Assembly (NCBI GenBank): GCA_036571765.1
Contig: BROE01000001.1
Location: 11,678,152-11,742,151 of the forward strand
Direction of reading: 5' to 3'
DNA: 64,000 nucleotides
Source of the DNA: Plecoglossus altivelis
Lineage: Eukaryota; Chordata; Actinopteri; Osmeriformes; Plecoglossidae
The stretch's first letter is position 1, and each line of letters begins with the position of its first letter. The position numbers and the translations under genes were made by a program. Under the pieces are notes generated by a model. It had not been told where the DNA came from and searched no databases. It worked only from the letters and a program-made list of their open reading frames with translations. Below, piece after piece: positions 13,698-26,058 of this stretch.

Positions 13698-13785
13698 GAG
13701 TGTGGAAAGTCAACTAGGGTAGAAAGAGGAGGGGAGGGGAGGGGTCAGACTTGTGTGGGGATACTTGCATGTGTGTGTCCTCTCG

Positions 13786-13813
<28 letters not shown>

Positions 13814-13816
<3 letters not shown>

Positions 13817-15749
13817 GTCTGTCCATCTGCCCTGCACACAGCCATTAGGCTGATCAAGCAGATATGGCAATCTCACCACCGAACCCACGGGACTCACTGT
13901 GAGATCATTTACTCCATCACAGACAATTCCATTTTCTCCCACATTTACAATACAATACTCCCATACATTCACCTCATGGGATCCATGGACTAGGTCACTT
14001 TTCAAATGGCCATTCGCTCAGTATGCATGCAATACGATCCTATCCAGTAGACATCCATATTTGATATCTACGCCATGTGAATACATATACTTGGTCCAAA
14101 AAAACCCATTTCATATAGAAGCGTAGGCCGGCCTTGGAGAAAGTTCACCTGTGGTTTAGAACACAGGACAGGTCTTCATAACTCACTCACAATCAATACC
14201 ATCTCTTACGAGTGCTGATTACGTAGGCAGCTACGTAGATTGATGTTTGCGTACGTCTCAGCTCAGTTTGAGACCCTGAAGCAGGGGGGAACCATAAAAG
14301 ACTACCCCTGCTGCATTGTGGATGATAGTGTGAACGTTATAGATACGGACTTGGAATGTTTTATGTAAGCGAGGCTATTGTACTGTTGATGTCTTCCATA
14401 GGAGATGGTTTCATCATTATTTCATAATAACCAGAGGGCCGTATGGGTCAGTTATATCTGTATCACTCGTTTTCTGTTCTGCTGTCCTGAAATCAAGAGA
14501 ATGGAAAGGGTCATGTCTTCATGCATAAACGATCTCAGCAGGTTTGTGAAAATGAAGACATATAGTATCTTCTGGCCGACACATGATTGGTTTAGGGCTT
14601 CCTGCCAGGCCTATAGACAGGTGCGTCACATGAGATCGCCCCTCCCTCCCTCCCTCCCATTTCAGAAGGTTACGCTACAAGCCGCTTATTCGAGTCCACC
14701 GTCCTGCCCGAACCACAGCCACACCCTCCGAAAACGCTCGTCCGGTTTCGAAAAAAGGAGCCGGTTCTAGCTGGGGTTCCACCCCAACGACCGACGTAGC
14801 CCACGCCACGGCAGCGCTAACAACAGGAGCTGAACGCGTGGACGCTGTCAGGGTGTACACAGCTCGCGGAAGTCCTTCATCCTCCCTGGGTCAGGGGGAG
14901 GCAACTGGGCTGTGGAGGCAGCCTGGGCTGTTAGCGATGTAGGCTGAGCAGTGAGTGGGATATCGAATGATTTTCTCTCCACAATTAGACAAAGCCAACA
15001 GCCTCAACACACTCCTCCTCCGTTGGCGCTTTCCGCCTTTCTATAAAAACAATCCCTTTTATTACTTTGGTGGCGCGCACTCGCTTCACGCCTGCATCAG
15101 TAATATTAGATATTCTGTCACCATAGAAGGCAGAGCTTGATACAGATATTGAGTCAACTTTGCGACTGCCAAATAAAATGGATCTAATGTATTTCATTCA
15201 TTTCCCTCAAGATGGAGTGAAAACGATGTTTCCGGGTATAGAGAAGGAAGGGAAAATCTAAAGCTTTATAAGAACTTATGATATTTTCTCTGAATCAAAT
15301 TGATGTTTTCCTCCAAGACTCGACCGAACTCCTTGAGAATTCTCCAGGGCTTCGCGATACTTCAGGAGATGAGACTCCAAAGGTGAAATGCGTCACGTCC
15401 TGCAACATTTAATTGTTTACTTTCCCACGTTGGAGATCTAGGTTCCCCTGGTCACCTCCCCCTGGTCAACAAATGCATCATTACATCTTTTACCCTGGTG
15501 GTGTTAAAAGAGGAAAACAGACTATTTGGAATCTATTCAAAGCCCATTAATGATATGCTGGAAAAAAAGGTCCCATCTGTGTGGTTGGTGGCATGTTAGG
15601 GTCGGGGGTGAGCGTGGAGGAGGGTGGAGTCTCCCCAGGGGGAGCGAGGATTAACTATTGACACATGGAGACTGCTAATAAGGGGGCTTAGAGACCCCCC
15701 CTCTCTCATACACACACACCCATCCATAGGATCAAATCAAGCACACCCC

Positions 15750-15785
<36 letters not shown>

Positions 15786-18700
15786 ATACACGCACCTATT
15801 CAAACAAACATACGTAGACACTCTATTTCCCCAACCATATGCACACACACACACACACACACCCTCCAGGGCCAGCCGCGTCGTTATTACATTCATAGAG
15901 GGGCCACATCTGGTCCCACGCGGGGCCGGTAACAAAGGAGAACCCCCCCCCTGAAATGGGAGGAGGAAGCTGTAAGTTGGCGTGGTGGAGTATTAATGTG
16001 TGCCTTCACGTGCCAAGCATCTGTCACACAGAATGGGAGGGTGTCAGGTGTGGACATGAGGCCAGCTCTAATCAGGCATCAGTCTGGGCCCCACTCATGC
16101 CTGACTGGTAGAACCAACGTGTCAACATATATATTTATTGGGGGCCTGACACTTGGTGGTTTGTGTGGGAATGATTGCCGTCTAAGTGAGAACCACTGAC
16201 GCACCAGACGCTCATGAATTTCGCAAAGGTTCTGGAGGATACCGCCGTTGCATGATTTGTGGTTTCATCGTAGTTTTTTTTATTGGCTGGCTGGCGATAT
16301 TGTTTTCTTAATGTCTCGCTTTCAGTCATTCCCGCGTTCACGATGAATCTCTGTTGGCCAAATGGGATGTTTTTGTGTTCAATTCTGTTCATCGCAAACT
16401 TCCATTAGCCTATTAGGAGTCAGCAATACTTCCATTTGACTCAAGTCCTTTGAGTCAAATGAAAAAGATTTCACTAGAAAGTAGCCTCGATGTCTTCGGT
16501 TGATGCTCTTGCTGTTGAATTATTGCCTTGAACGGAGACTGACTACTGAGGTTGGGCGCGTGACTGTGCTTCTCCGCTGACATGAAGCGAAGCAACTCAT
16601 TAACAAGGGTTTCATTCATGCTGTATAGGTAATCTGTCACACAGGCAGGAGAGACAGCAGAGTGGGGGGGTGGAGAGAAGGGTGCCGCGGCAGCAATTAA
16701 CCAGGACGCAAAACAACCTCCATGACAATATGACAATTACCAGCCAAGCTGGTGGAAGGAAGAGAGTTGTTAAAATAGCCCCGTCCATATCCACCCCAAA
16801 TCCCTAACATAAACAGCAATCTTGTCCCATACAGTGGCTGGAAATAGCAATGGACCATTTGTCTGTCTGTAGAGACAAGGTAATGTAATGTCATTCACCG
16901 CAAATCAGCCTTTGCTAGCTTCCTGAGATACGATGAGGACAAAAATAGATATCTGCTGACTGGGGAAGTTGCTGGTATACAAGCAATCGATTTACTCACT
17001 CGCCCTCACCGGCATTAAATCTGCAACGTTTGTCTGAGCGCCGAATTTTGTTTTCGCCCTGTCTGGCCACGCATTTGACCCTGTCAGGGCATGCGTCGAC
17101 TCAACTAATGGAATTTTGACCTGTTCCAAATTGCATACATGACAGCAATCTCTCAAGGACTTGAATTACAACAACCTACTGTATTAGAATTCTATTAGCG
17201 TTCAGTGTTCCCACAATGGATATTAGAGAAGACTTGTTTACACCTAGCTCCGTGGTCACAAATAACTACGTGGTTGAAATAACTATCAGAGAGCGAACAA
17301 AAAATGTTGTCGCTTCAGTCTTCTAGCATTTCTTGGAAAGATCTTCATGGCCTAGAGAGACTCAAACCAAAAACCAAAACAGGTGTGATGTTCACCACTT
17401 CTGTCATTCAGACCTTCCGCCTGACCTGAACAACACCTTTTGAAGAAGAAAAAAACAGGTCTGAGACACAAACAGGTTGCTGGTCCTGATGCGGGGACTC
17501 GTGAGGGATGCTCATGGATGACTAAGAGAAGGGCGAGCGGCCAGGCGGTCGGGTGGGTAGCAGGCAGTCGCCCAAGACGCCGCTCAAGGCAAGCAGATGC
17601 CGTAGCTTGGCTCCGCGCTGGGCCCATGAAGCACAGTGATGGATGGCTAAGAGGCTAGGCTGACTGACAGCTGTCCAATCACACGTGTCTGTTAACGTGC
17701 TGTCGGACGGGATGCGAATGAACAGCACGACGGTCTGACAGCAGGAAGGCTGACAGTCACTTCGACGTCACCGCTGTGATGTCACCCGCATATGCCCTGG
17801 AGATGTGTCACGCCCGTTGTCATGATCGGTTATTTCGTTTTGTTGTTTTTTTGGTCCCCAGGAGGAGAGAAGTCTGTTCTTTCACGACGAATTCAGCCTC
17901 CGTAAATTCTTATCTGTCCAATAGCGACTCGGTTTTGGGGAGACACGGCGAACACACGGACCCTCTGCGACGTCTGTCGGGAACGTGGTTGCCTGGGGTT
18001 ACAAAAAATGCAAAGCATGTGTCAAACTACCGTAAGAAGTATGAGAGCTTCTCCTCCGGAAACGGCGAGGTTTGTGGGATCTGCGTGAGGCGGGTAGGAG
18101 ATTCATGTTCGTAGAGTTCAGAGTCAGGCTCTCTGTCACGGTTTAACGATGGTCAAGACAGTTTTATCCCTCTCAGGGGATCAACAGAGAGGGCCGTGTA
18201 ATTATTTGTACTGTCCTCCCCCTGCCACCTTCCCATCCTATATCTGGTTTGTTGTGGAAGAAATGGGGGGAGACGCAACGAGCGAAATCCGGTCTGTCGG
18301 AGAGGCTGTATCGTCCGATCCCATCGTACTTCCTGCACCTTCTCTCAGGAAGCAAAGGGCGCTAAGCCTCCCGTGCAAAGTCAGTCAGCCAGCCTTCGCA
18401 GAAGTGACCCCCAAGGGAGGAAGCGAAGGGGAAATAAAAATGAAGTCCGACCCCCCCCCCCCCCCCACCCCCCAACAGGTAGAAACAAACAGGAAGGGGA
18501 GGATACCCCGCGTAGGCCTTCTGCGTGGCTGGCAGGATGCATCCCCCCTCCCAGGGGGTCTCAATATGTCTTGGAACAGGTGTGAGGAACACAGAGAAGA
18601 GCTGTTTTCCTTCTCATCAACGCCTCCCCCATGTTCTCTCTATTTGTCGCACATCTCTACTTTTTATAGACTTGTCACAGGAATACTGTTTTTAAACGTT

Positions 18701-19290
18701 TGATGTTGTTGTCAGGAGACAGCCACATGATCTGCTGATGCGTTTATTTTGGTAAAAATCGTCTAAATGGTTTTCAAGGCAGAATTGGACAGCACTTTGT
18801 TATTTAATGTTGTTTTATTTCATGAACGCTGCCATCAAGGTGATCCATGATCCTGGGAAAAAGGTATTTTGAGATTTGTACAAAACACCAAGCAAACTAG
18901 CTAAATCCAAACTTTGAGAAATTCAACTCATGTATCCTCAAGAGGACAAGAGATGCCTTCCCAATGAATGTAATATATATGGATAGATGTGTGTTGTGAA
19001 TAGATTCACTTTCCTTGATGCAAAGACTGCAAACGGACTTATTATCTATGGGCGTACATGAAGCCCTCTGCGAGGTTGCTTGTTAAAAAGGCTGTACAAA
19101 CACATTTTGATGTGATTTGATATGAAAAAGAAAACATGATGAAGTCAAGCGGTGCTTGATGTGTGAATCAGGTTCTCACAGATGACAGACTGAACATGCT
19201 TCCAGTGTTTCCTTGTTCTTGATCAGTCTGCCTTCATTATCAAACATCTCATTCAGGAAATTGCTCTTCGTGGGTGTGGGTGTGATGATG
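13814..19290. other. Gene-free interval with minor repeats
   Basis: No gene recognised. Local repeats are (CCCT)n at 14640-14658, (CT)n at 15752-15782 and (CA)n at 15841-15863. The open frame at 18149-18703 (184 aa) crosses a C/proline-codon run and has no family motif, so I treat it as chance. Confidence 0.5.
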
Positions 19291-19331
19291 GGGGAGGAAG
19301 GGAGGGAGGGAGGGAGGGAGGGAGGGAGGGT
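19289..19331. repeat. (GGGA)n microsatellite
   Basis: About ten GGGA units on the plus strand. Confidence 0.9.
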
Positions 19332-20452
19332 GGATGTGAGACAAATAAATGGACAGGATTGTGAGGTAGCTAAAGGGAGAGAGAGAAATAAATCAACAAA
19401 GATATATTAAATAAAAGTTAGAACACCAATCTTTTAAATACATTATTCAGTGTGTGCATGACCTTCCTGTTCACATACCTCTGTTAGAAAGAAAAGCTCA
19501 AGGTGTAAATGAGAAACTCTGCGTAAAAGCCATAGATTTGCCCAGGGGTCACAGGGTGACAGAAATCACGCTGAGGTGAGTTCTTCTGAAACATGAATTA
19601 ATTGTTAAATTTTTAATAAAGGCTGCCTTGAAGGCTGGATCGGTAGGTAGTCGGATGCAAGATCGACGCCAGCGCTTTACCTCCTTTCATATACAGAAAA
19701 AAAAAAAACCAAAAAAAACCCATACGGTTCCTGAAGCTCGGCGAAAATCTCCTTTATGTGATACTTGGTTTCTGTGCCTCCCATTGTGAAGAGCTGCTCT
19801 GTCGCTGTCTAAGCCAGGCTTCAGAGGTGTGGGGGGACACGACAGCTCTCTGCTTCAGTCTTTTACAGAACCTGAGGAGGAGAGAATCTGCAGGGAGAAG
19901 GGGGGGGGGAAATCGAACCTTTTTTCATTTCTGGGGATCTGTCTGTTGGAGGTGTCGCACTGACAGGTGCTGATGAGATGGAGGGAAGGCCGAACGGAAG
20001 GGTGACCATACCAACCGAGTCCAAATGGCCTCCTTTTCTCTGTGGAAGAAAGACCCACCTCTCTTTGTGCTTCGATGCCGCGATGGCAGCCGCTCTTTCA
20101 TTAGCCGCATTATGATTTGATGAGGAATATTCCGTTTGTGAAATCAATTTTAAAATGAAGCGCTTGACCACATGAAGTAGAAAGGTTTATTGGATAGATT
20201 CTAACAGGTCTTCAGTAGGCTTTGACACAACTGTCATGGGAAATAACCTTCCGGTGGTTTAACCTCATGAAAAACAAAGCATTGGACACTAGATTCAATC
20301 AATGATAGATCATGATGATTGGTGTAATTGATTACGCCATTGAACCTAAGTGCTTCTTTTCGAAAATGGACCCAACTTCTAGTCAATGTGTCTATGCTCA
20401 CCAAACTCCATTGACATCTTGCTCTCTGACACTCATTTCCCAGAGAGTTCTC

Positions 20453-20528
20453 CACACACACACACACAGACACACGCACGCACGCACGCACACGCACACA
20501 CAGACACACACATACACACACATACACG
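20453..20528. repeat. Compound (CA)n/(CACG)n microsatellite
   Basis: CA repeats with GA and CG variants. Confidence 0.9.
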
Positions 20529-23500
20529 TACTCCACCCTCATCGAGCCTCATCACTGTCTGCTCCTTACCGGTGGAAGTGTAGATGTGACTGCATCCAGC
20601 CCTCCAGCAGGGACCTGGAGGTTTGAGGCAGCCCAGGAGAGCGCCCTCCCCACTCCAGCATCACCAGGCTATCAACACAGCCTGCAGGCCCTCCCAAGAC
20701 CCCTGCTCCTTCAGAGCCTGCCTCTGAATGATTTATGATCCGTAGGAGAAAGGGGGAGAGGGGGGATTTCGGTGTCGTGTCTGAGCCGAGGCTCTCTCTC
20801 TCCCTCTCCTGAGTGTTATATTCTTAGACCCTGACACTTAAGACGTTGGAGGGGTGAAGTGAAGGGTTGGGAATCAGAGTCAGAGCACGTTGGAAGGCAC
20901 CGGTTTACAGGCACGGCACGCCGGACAGCATTGTGACGGAAGAACACGCGGCGCACTGGGGATGACAAATACCATTACTACCGCCCAGCGTTGCAACCCT
21001 TTCCCCCTCCCTAACCTAATCACCTCTCTTTTAGGGCACTTTAGACACGGTGCTGTCTCACCGTCTTTGGGAAGAATGATGCACGCACACACACACACAG
21101 GCGCAGACTCTGCAGAGAAAGAAGCGTGCTCCGATCACAGAGGGGACACAGGGGAGAGGGTGGGGGAGTGGGGTGGGGTGGGGTGGGTGTCTGGGGGGGG
21201 GCAGCAGAGTGGGTAATCCCACAGGGAAATCCCTCCCAGACCAGCCCAGAACACAACCTGTCCCGCCCTCAGACCGCCCCTTTTACATGGGGGGGAGGAA
21301 GGGAGGAAGGGAGGGGGTGTGGGTGTGGAGAGACAAAATTATGCGCAACAAGAAAGCGTGAGGTGGGTGCCAGTCTGCAGTCTGTGGGCTGTTTCACAGT
21401 TATAATTGGGGGAGAAGGAGGAAGGAAATCTCAGACTTGACAGGGAGTCTTCTACTTCCTTTTACTTCCAAGATCTCACCAGATAAAATGAAAAAAAGAC
21501 TTTCAGAAAATCAATGCTAAAATGGATTCTGGGCTTAATGGATAGAAAAGAGGAGGAAGTGATGCGAGCGAGTGGGAGGAGTGATGCTTGGGCGTGGCAT
21601 ATGTTTGTGCAGATGAAGCTCCTGTATTGATTTGGCATTATGTACATCATCATGTGCAAATGCTTTTCAGGGGCAGCCAGTTGCCACGACTGAGCGTACT
21701 GTACAAGCAAATTGAGAGTTTGCCATGTACAGCCAACCACGAGTGTTTGGGGGATGTGAAGTTGTCATGCTATGGTTTATTTATATTGTACACCTCACGC
21801 AATATCCACACAGTTTGTCATCATGCTTTGTGTTCTTTATTGGACTTGTGGCTCGGCAGGTCTCCTGGGGGCTTACAGCTTGATTGACTTTCAAACACAG
21901 AGGAGGCTCGTGGCTGCTGTCCTGTATGACAGCTGGATAAAGGAAAGAGATGCTCTGTTTATTTCTCTCAGGTACTATCCACACAACTCACTGCCTCAGG
22001 TTCACAGACGCACAACACACGAGGAAACTGTCGTGAATCTTCGTGTGGTAAAATAAATAAACAAACTTCTTTTATTTGAAAAAAAAGGTTTGGTTATCTT
22101 TTGCCAAAGGGCCTTTGGAGACTATTTTATCTCAAATTGAAATGTTTTGTGCTTGTTTTGACAGAATGAACCAGTCCGTGTGCTCAACCAGCTATTGTTT
22201 CTTGTGTTAAGGCAACTGGAAGCTGTTTAGAGAGACCCTGTCTAAACCCATACAAAATGTTCCTAGAGACACCTCAAGGTCTCTGTAGCCTGGGTGTGTG
22301 CACAAACAAAACACACACAAACGCACACATATACATCACCGCGTCCCCTTGTGGACCGTTGCCAAGCAACACTTCCCTGATTGGGTTAGTTGGCCGCTGA
22401 CACGCGCGCGCGCTGACACGCGTAGCACACCCGCACGCACACACACAGGCGTACGCAAGAAACGCGAGCCGGGGGATTGGAACACACTCCTCTCTGCCAC
22501 TCCCATTCTGCAGGTCCCTCAGGACAGAACGGCTCTTCCAAGGCTAAGTATTCAGGGAGGGGAGAGAGAGCGCCCAGGCTGAGCAGCTCCCATCGTTCTC
22601 TTCTCAGTTATGGAGCCTTTGTGCTCCTCCAGATGGCTTCCTCTTGTTTTCTAGCAGGTTTTCACTCCAACAGAGGCCTCCACCGTTGGACAGTTTAGCC
22701 CGGTGATGCACACATAAAACACTTTCAAGCAACTCAACGGTCTTTAGTTTCCGTCTTTCGTGATTTTTTCCCCTTGACTTTTATCTCTGTAGACTGTGTG
22801 ATGCAAGGTTGGTCTCAATGGCAACCAACTGTCACGTGGGAGGAGAATGGAAGGATGTGGATATCTGCTTTTATCAAGGGATGAAAGCAGATTTATTCAG
22901 GGGATAGCTATATTCTTGGTGCTCTTGTACTTTTCACGTGGCAAAAGTCTATCACGATCGAGATCTGTGAAATCTATTCACCCTGAGAAATCTATTCACC
23001 ACGAACAATCTACATTAGACGTCCCCAAAACTTGTATGGACAATCCTTCAACATTCCTAGGTCAACAAAGCCAAACAAAATATGCAGCATCATCTATACA
23101 TGACCCTGATGGTGGGCGTGTTCTAGAACGTGAACAACTTGTTGTAAGTTAGAATGTGCGGTAAGATTCCGTAGATCACGGCAGGGTATTCCTCTTCATG
23201 TATCAAGATCTCCTAGAGCGTGCATGAACCAGACCATGCAAATGTGTTATAAAGATTAGACATTGATTAGAGTTTGTGTTGTTTACAAAAAATTTATTAA
23301 TACAAATCATACAACACTTTCATAACATTTAGAAAGGAAAACCCTCTTCAAGGACTCCTGCGTGTGTAACGATGCCACTCTACTAAGATTCACTGTTTGA
23401 ACACATTTTTTTTTTTCATATAGGTAAAGATAAAACTTGTAACATTGAAGTAAGGCGTTTGGCGCTTTCAGAAAAGTCAACAATAGGCGCTGCTATGAGC

Positions 23501-25700
23501 TGGACATAAGTCAGTCATGAGGAATCATGACATTGTCCTATGGATGTGGACAGAACCGTGAGCTTGGACTATAATCAGTTTAAGGTATTAAGTAACGGAT
23601 CAATATCAAACAATCAACAACACCTTGGAATCAACATTGAACACTGGTAATTGGTTTCACAACTCTCACAGACACTAAACACGCACATTTTTGCCAGCTC
23701 CATCAACTTACGAAACCGCAACGTCACTCACTGGTTGGCCATGCTTTGAATGCCTAATTCTACCATTTCTTGGTCGAACCAAGATGAGCAATCAAAGAGA
23801 GTAAAGCAAGTTGAATGTAAGCTAATGGACTGCAGCATTTTAGGGCCACTAAAATTGCCATCTGTCACTCGTGGCGATTTGTTGTTGTTTTTTTCTCATG
23901 TCAAAGCAAGGCACCGAAGCCAAAATCTGTTTCCATGTCACACGCATACACGTTCAGTCACTCCTTTAGACATGCGCACGCACACACTCCATCACGCACG
24001 CATCCTCAGACGCACGCTCGCACACGCAAAGCCTGCAGGAGAAGGAGCCAGATTGAAGAAAGATTATATTTTGATACTTGCATGGGACGCAGGCCAAGGA
24101 TAAAATCATAGGGTGCATAATGCTATATTTGCATAATATTGAATAAATGCATACGGCATCTCTAAAAAGGGTTGATCTCCACCCGTCTGTAGGAGACGCC
24201 AGGGCGTCCTCATTCCTCCAAGTCTTTAAAATAGCATTAGAGACCATTGTGACCTTTTCCTATTGTTGTGTTGCCTCAGTCCTCGTATGAGTCTCTATAG
24301 GAATGTGGAAGGATTTAAATGGCAGACGATCTCTCTATGAGGACTTACTGACCCTGCCCTCTCTCTCTCTCTCAGGGGCACAGTGAGCCCTCCTACATGG
24401 GCTGTTGTCTCCATAACCAGGTGTGACGACCTCTCTCTGGGCAACACCTCCTCTGTGTTATGTAACGTGGTCATTCACATCGCTGTGTGTGCTCTCATTT
24501 GTCTTGGCTACTTATGCCTGCTTGTCTCTCTCTTTCATGCTCTCTCTCTCTCTCTCTCTCTCTCGGTTTCTCTGTGTCTCTCGTTCTTTCTCTTTCATGC
24601 TCGCTCTCTCTCTCTCTTTGTCTCTTGCTTTTAGACCTTTCTCTCATTGTTACGTATAAATTCTTTAAGACACCTAACACTAGTCACTATTATCATAACA
24701 GTAAGCATATATCACAAGGAAAGCGACACAGTAGTTGAGCCATTCTTTAGGCAAGGGCTCCATAATATGAAGATAAATATACTATGTCACATGGACAAGG
24801 CAGTCTGTTAGGGCTTCCAAAATATTCTTATGATTGCAAGCAGTGTAATTCAACAAGTCAATGCAGTATTTCTTATATTTATGTAACATTCTCTGAGGGA
24901 CACTGAAATCCAACTAGACTAACAATCTGCTCCAACAAAACGCTATCCAGACAGCACAACATGCAGTTAGCCAACACAAGACTGAAGTTATTAACCAAAG
25001 AACTGCCTGTAAAATCATTCTGTTGAGATGAGTGTTTCCAAAAGATGAAACCTGGGTTTAGGCCTATGATCTGTGGGTGAGCACCAAACATAACCCAACA
25101 GTGGAAGCTTACAAACAAACTGAAAAAAGGTTCCTTTTTTTTAAAGATTGAAATGAAATCGACATACTGTGTATACTTACACAGTACACACCAAACATTC
25201 ATTAATAGCTCGTGTATCAGTACTTGTTCTTGAGGGGAGAACTAGCAGGTGAGCGGAAAGCTAATGAGAATCAGACAGTGAACGCCTGGAGCTTCACCTA
25301 GAACTAGAAGTGTATGGTGAAAGCACCACCAACGACCAGTCCCTTCACCGCATGTCACACAATTACACCTTGAGTGAGTAACAGATTGGGATTCATCTTC
25401 ACAAATCCTACAGAGGCATTTATCCAATACAACCAACGTCCGTTAACACCTCCTTTCCTCAGAATATCTCTGGAGGGATTGTGAAGGCCACATATGACAC
25501 CCACTCAAAGGTCAATTATGTGAGAGGCTTTTGGAATGGGAAACATCTATCAATTAATATCAGACTGTCTGTATGTCCTACAGAGCACAGCCACTGCATC
25601 TTTGGGCCTGTTTGGAAAACAAACAACAGCTAAAAAAATAGAACGTTGATTACAAAAATAAGTATAACATTCAATACTTTGATTGTCTTTTTAAAATCTA
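20529..25700. other. Gene-free interval downstream of adcyap1
   Basis: No gene recognised. It holds GGGGT runs (21160-21200), CT-rich repeats at 24524-24624 containing two copies of a CTCTTTCATGCTC unit, and AT-rich sequence towards adcyap1. Conserved regulatory DNA could lie here but cannot be seen from one sequence. Confidence 0.5.
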
Positions 25701-25706
25701 TTTATT
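25701..25706 (-). promoter_or_regulatory. adcyap1: Candidate poly(A) signal of adcyap1
   Basis: AATAAA on the minus strand, about 350 bp past the stop codon at 26059. A nearer variant, ATTAAA, lies at 25920-25925. Either would give a short 3' UTR; the sequence alone cannot choose between them. Confidence 0.4.
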
Positions 25707-26058
25707 TTCTGCATATGTAGATGACTTTTTTTTTTAGATTTCAAGCGCATACTGCTGAAGGTGCACAATTTCCTTTTTCTAATTAATGTTTCTTTTCTCT
25801 TTTTTTTTCGTTTTCAACATATTGACGTGAAAATAAATGATTGGTCCACAAAGTATAACAGTGCGGTATCAAGTGCTTTTGTACAAAAAGAAAAACAATA
25901 TTATTATTAAAATATTCATTTTAATGGCTTTACTTCATACATAAATACATGTTTAAAGAACACAGGCGCAATCCACTGTTTGGTCAGTTATATCAGAATG
26001 ACTTTGATTTTACGATTGGATATATACACAGGAGGGCATGTTGGGCTCTCTAAAGACG

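Noticed and set aside
18149..18703. 184-codon plus-strand ORF
   Set aside because: Includes a C homopolymer read as polyproline, shows no domain or signal, and lies in the gene-poor flank.
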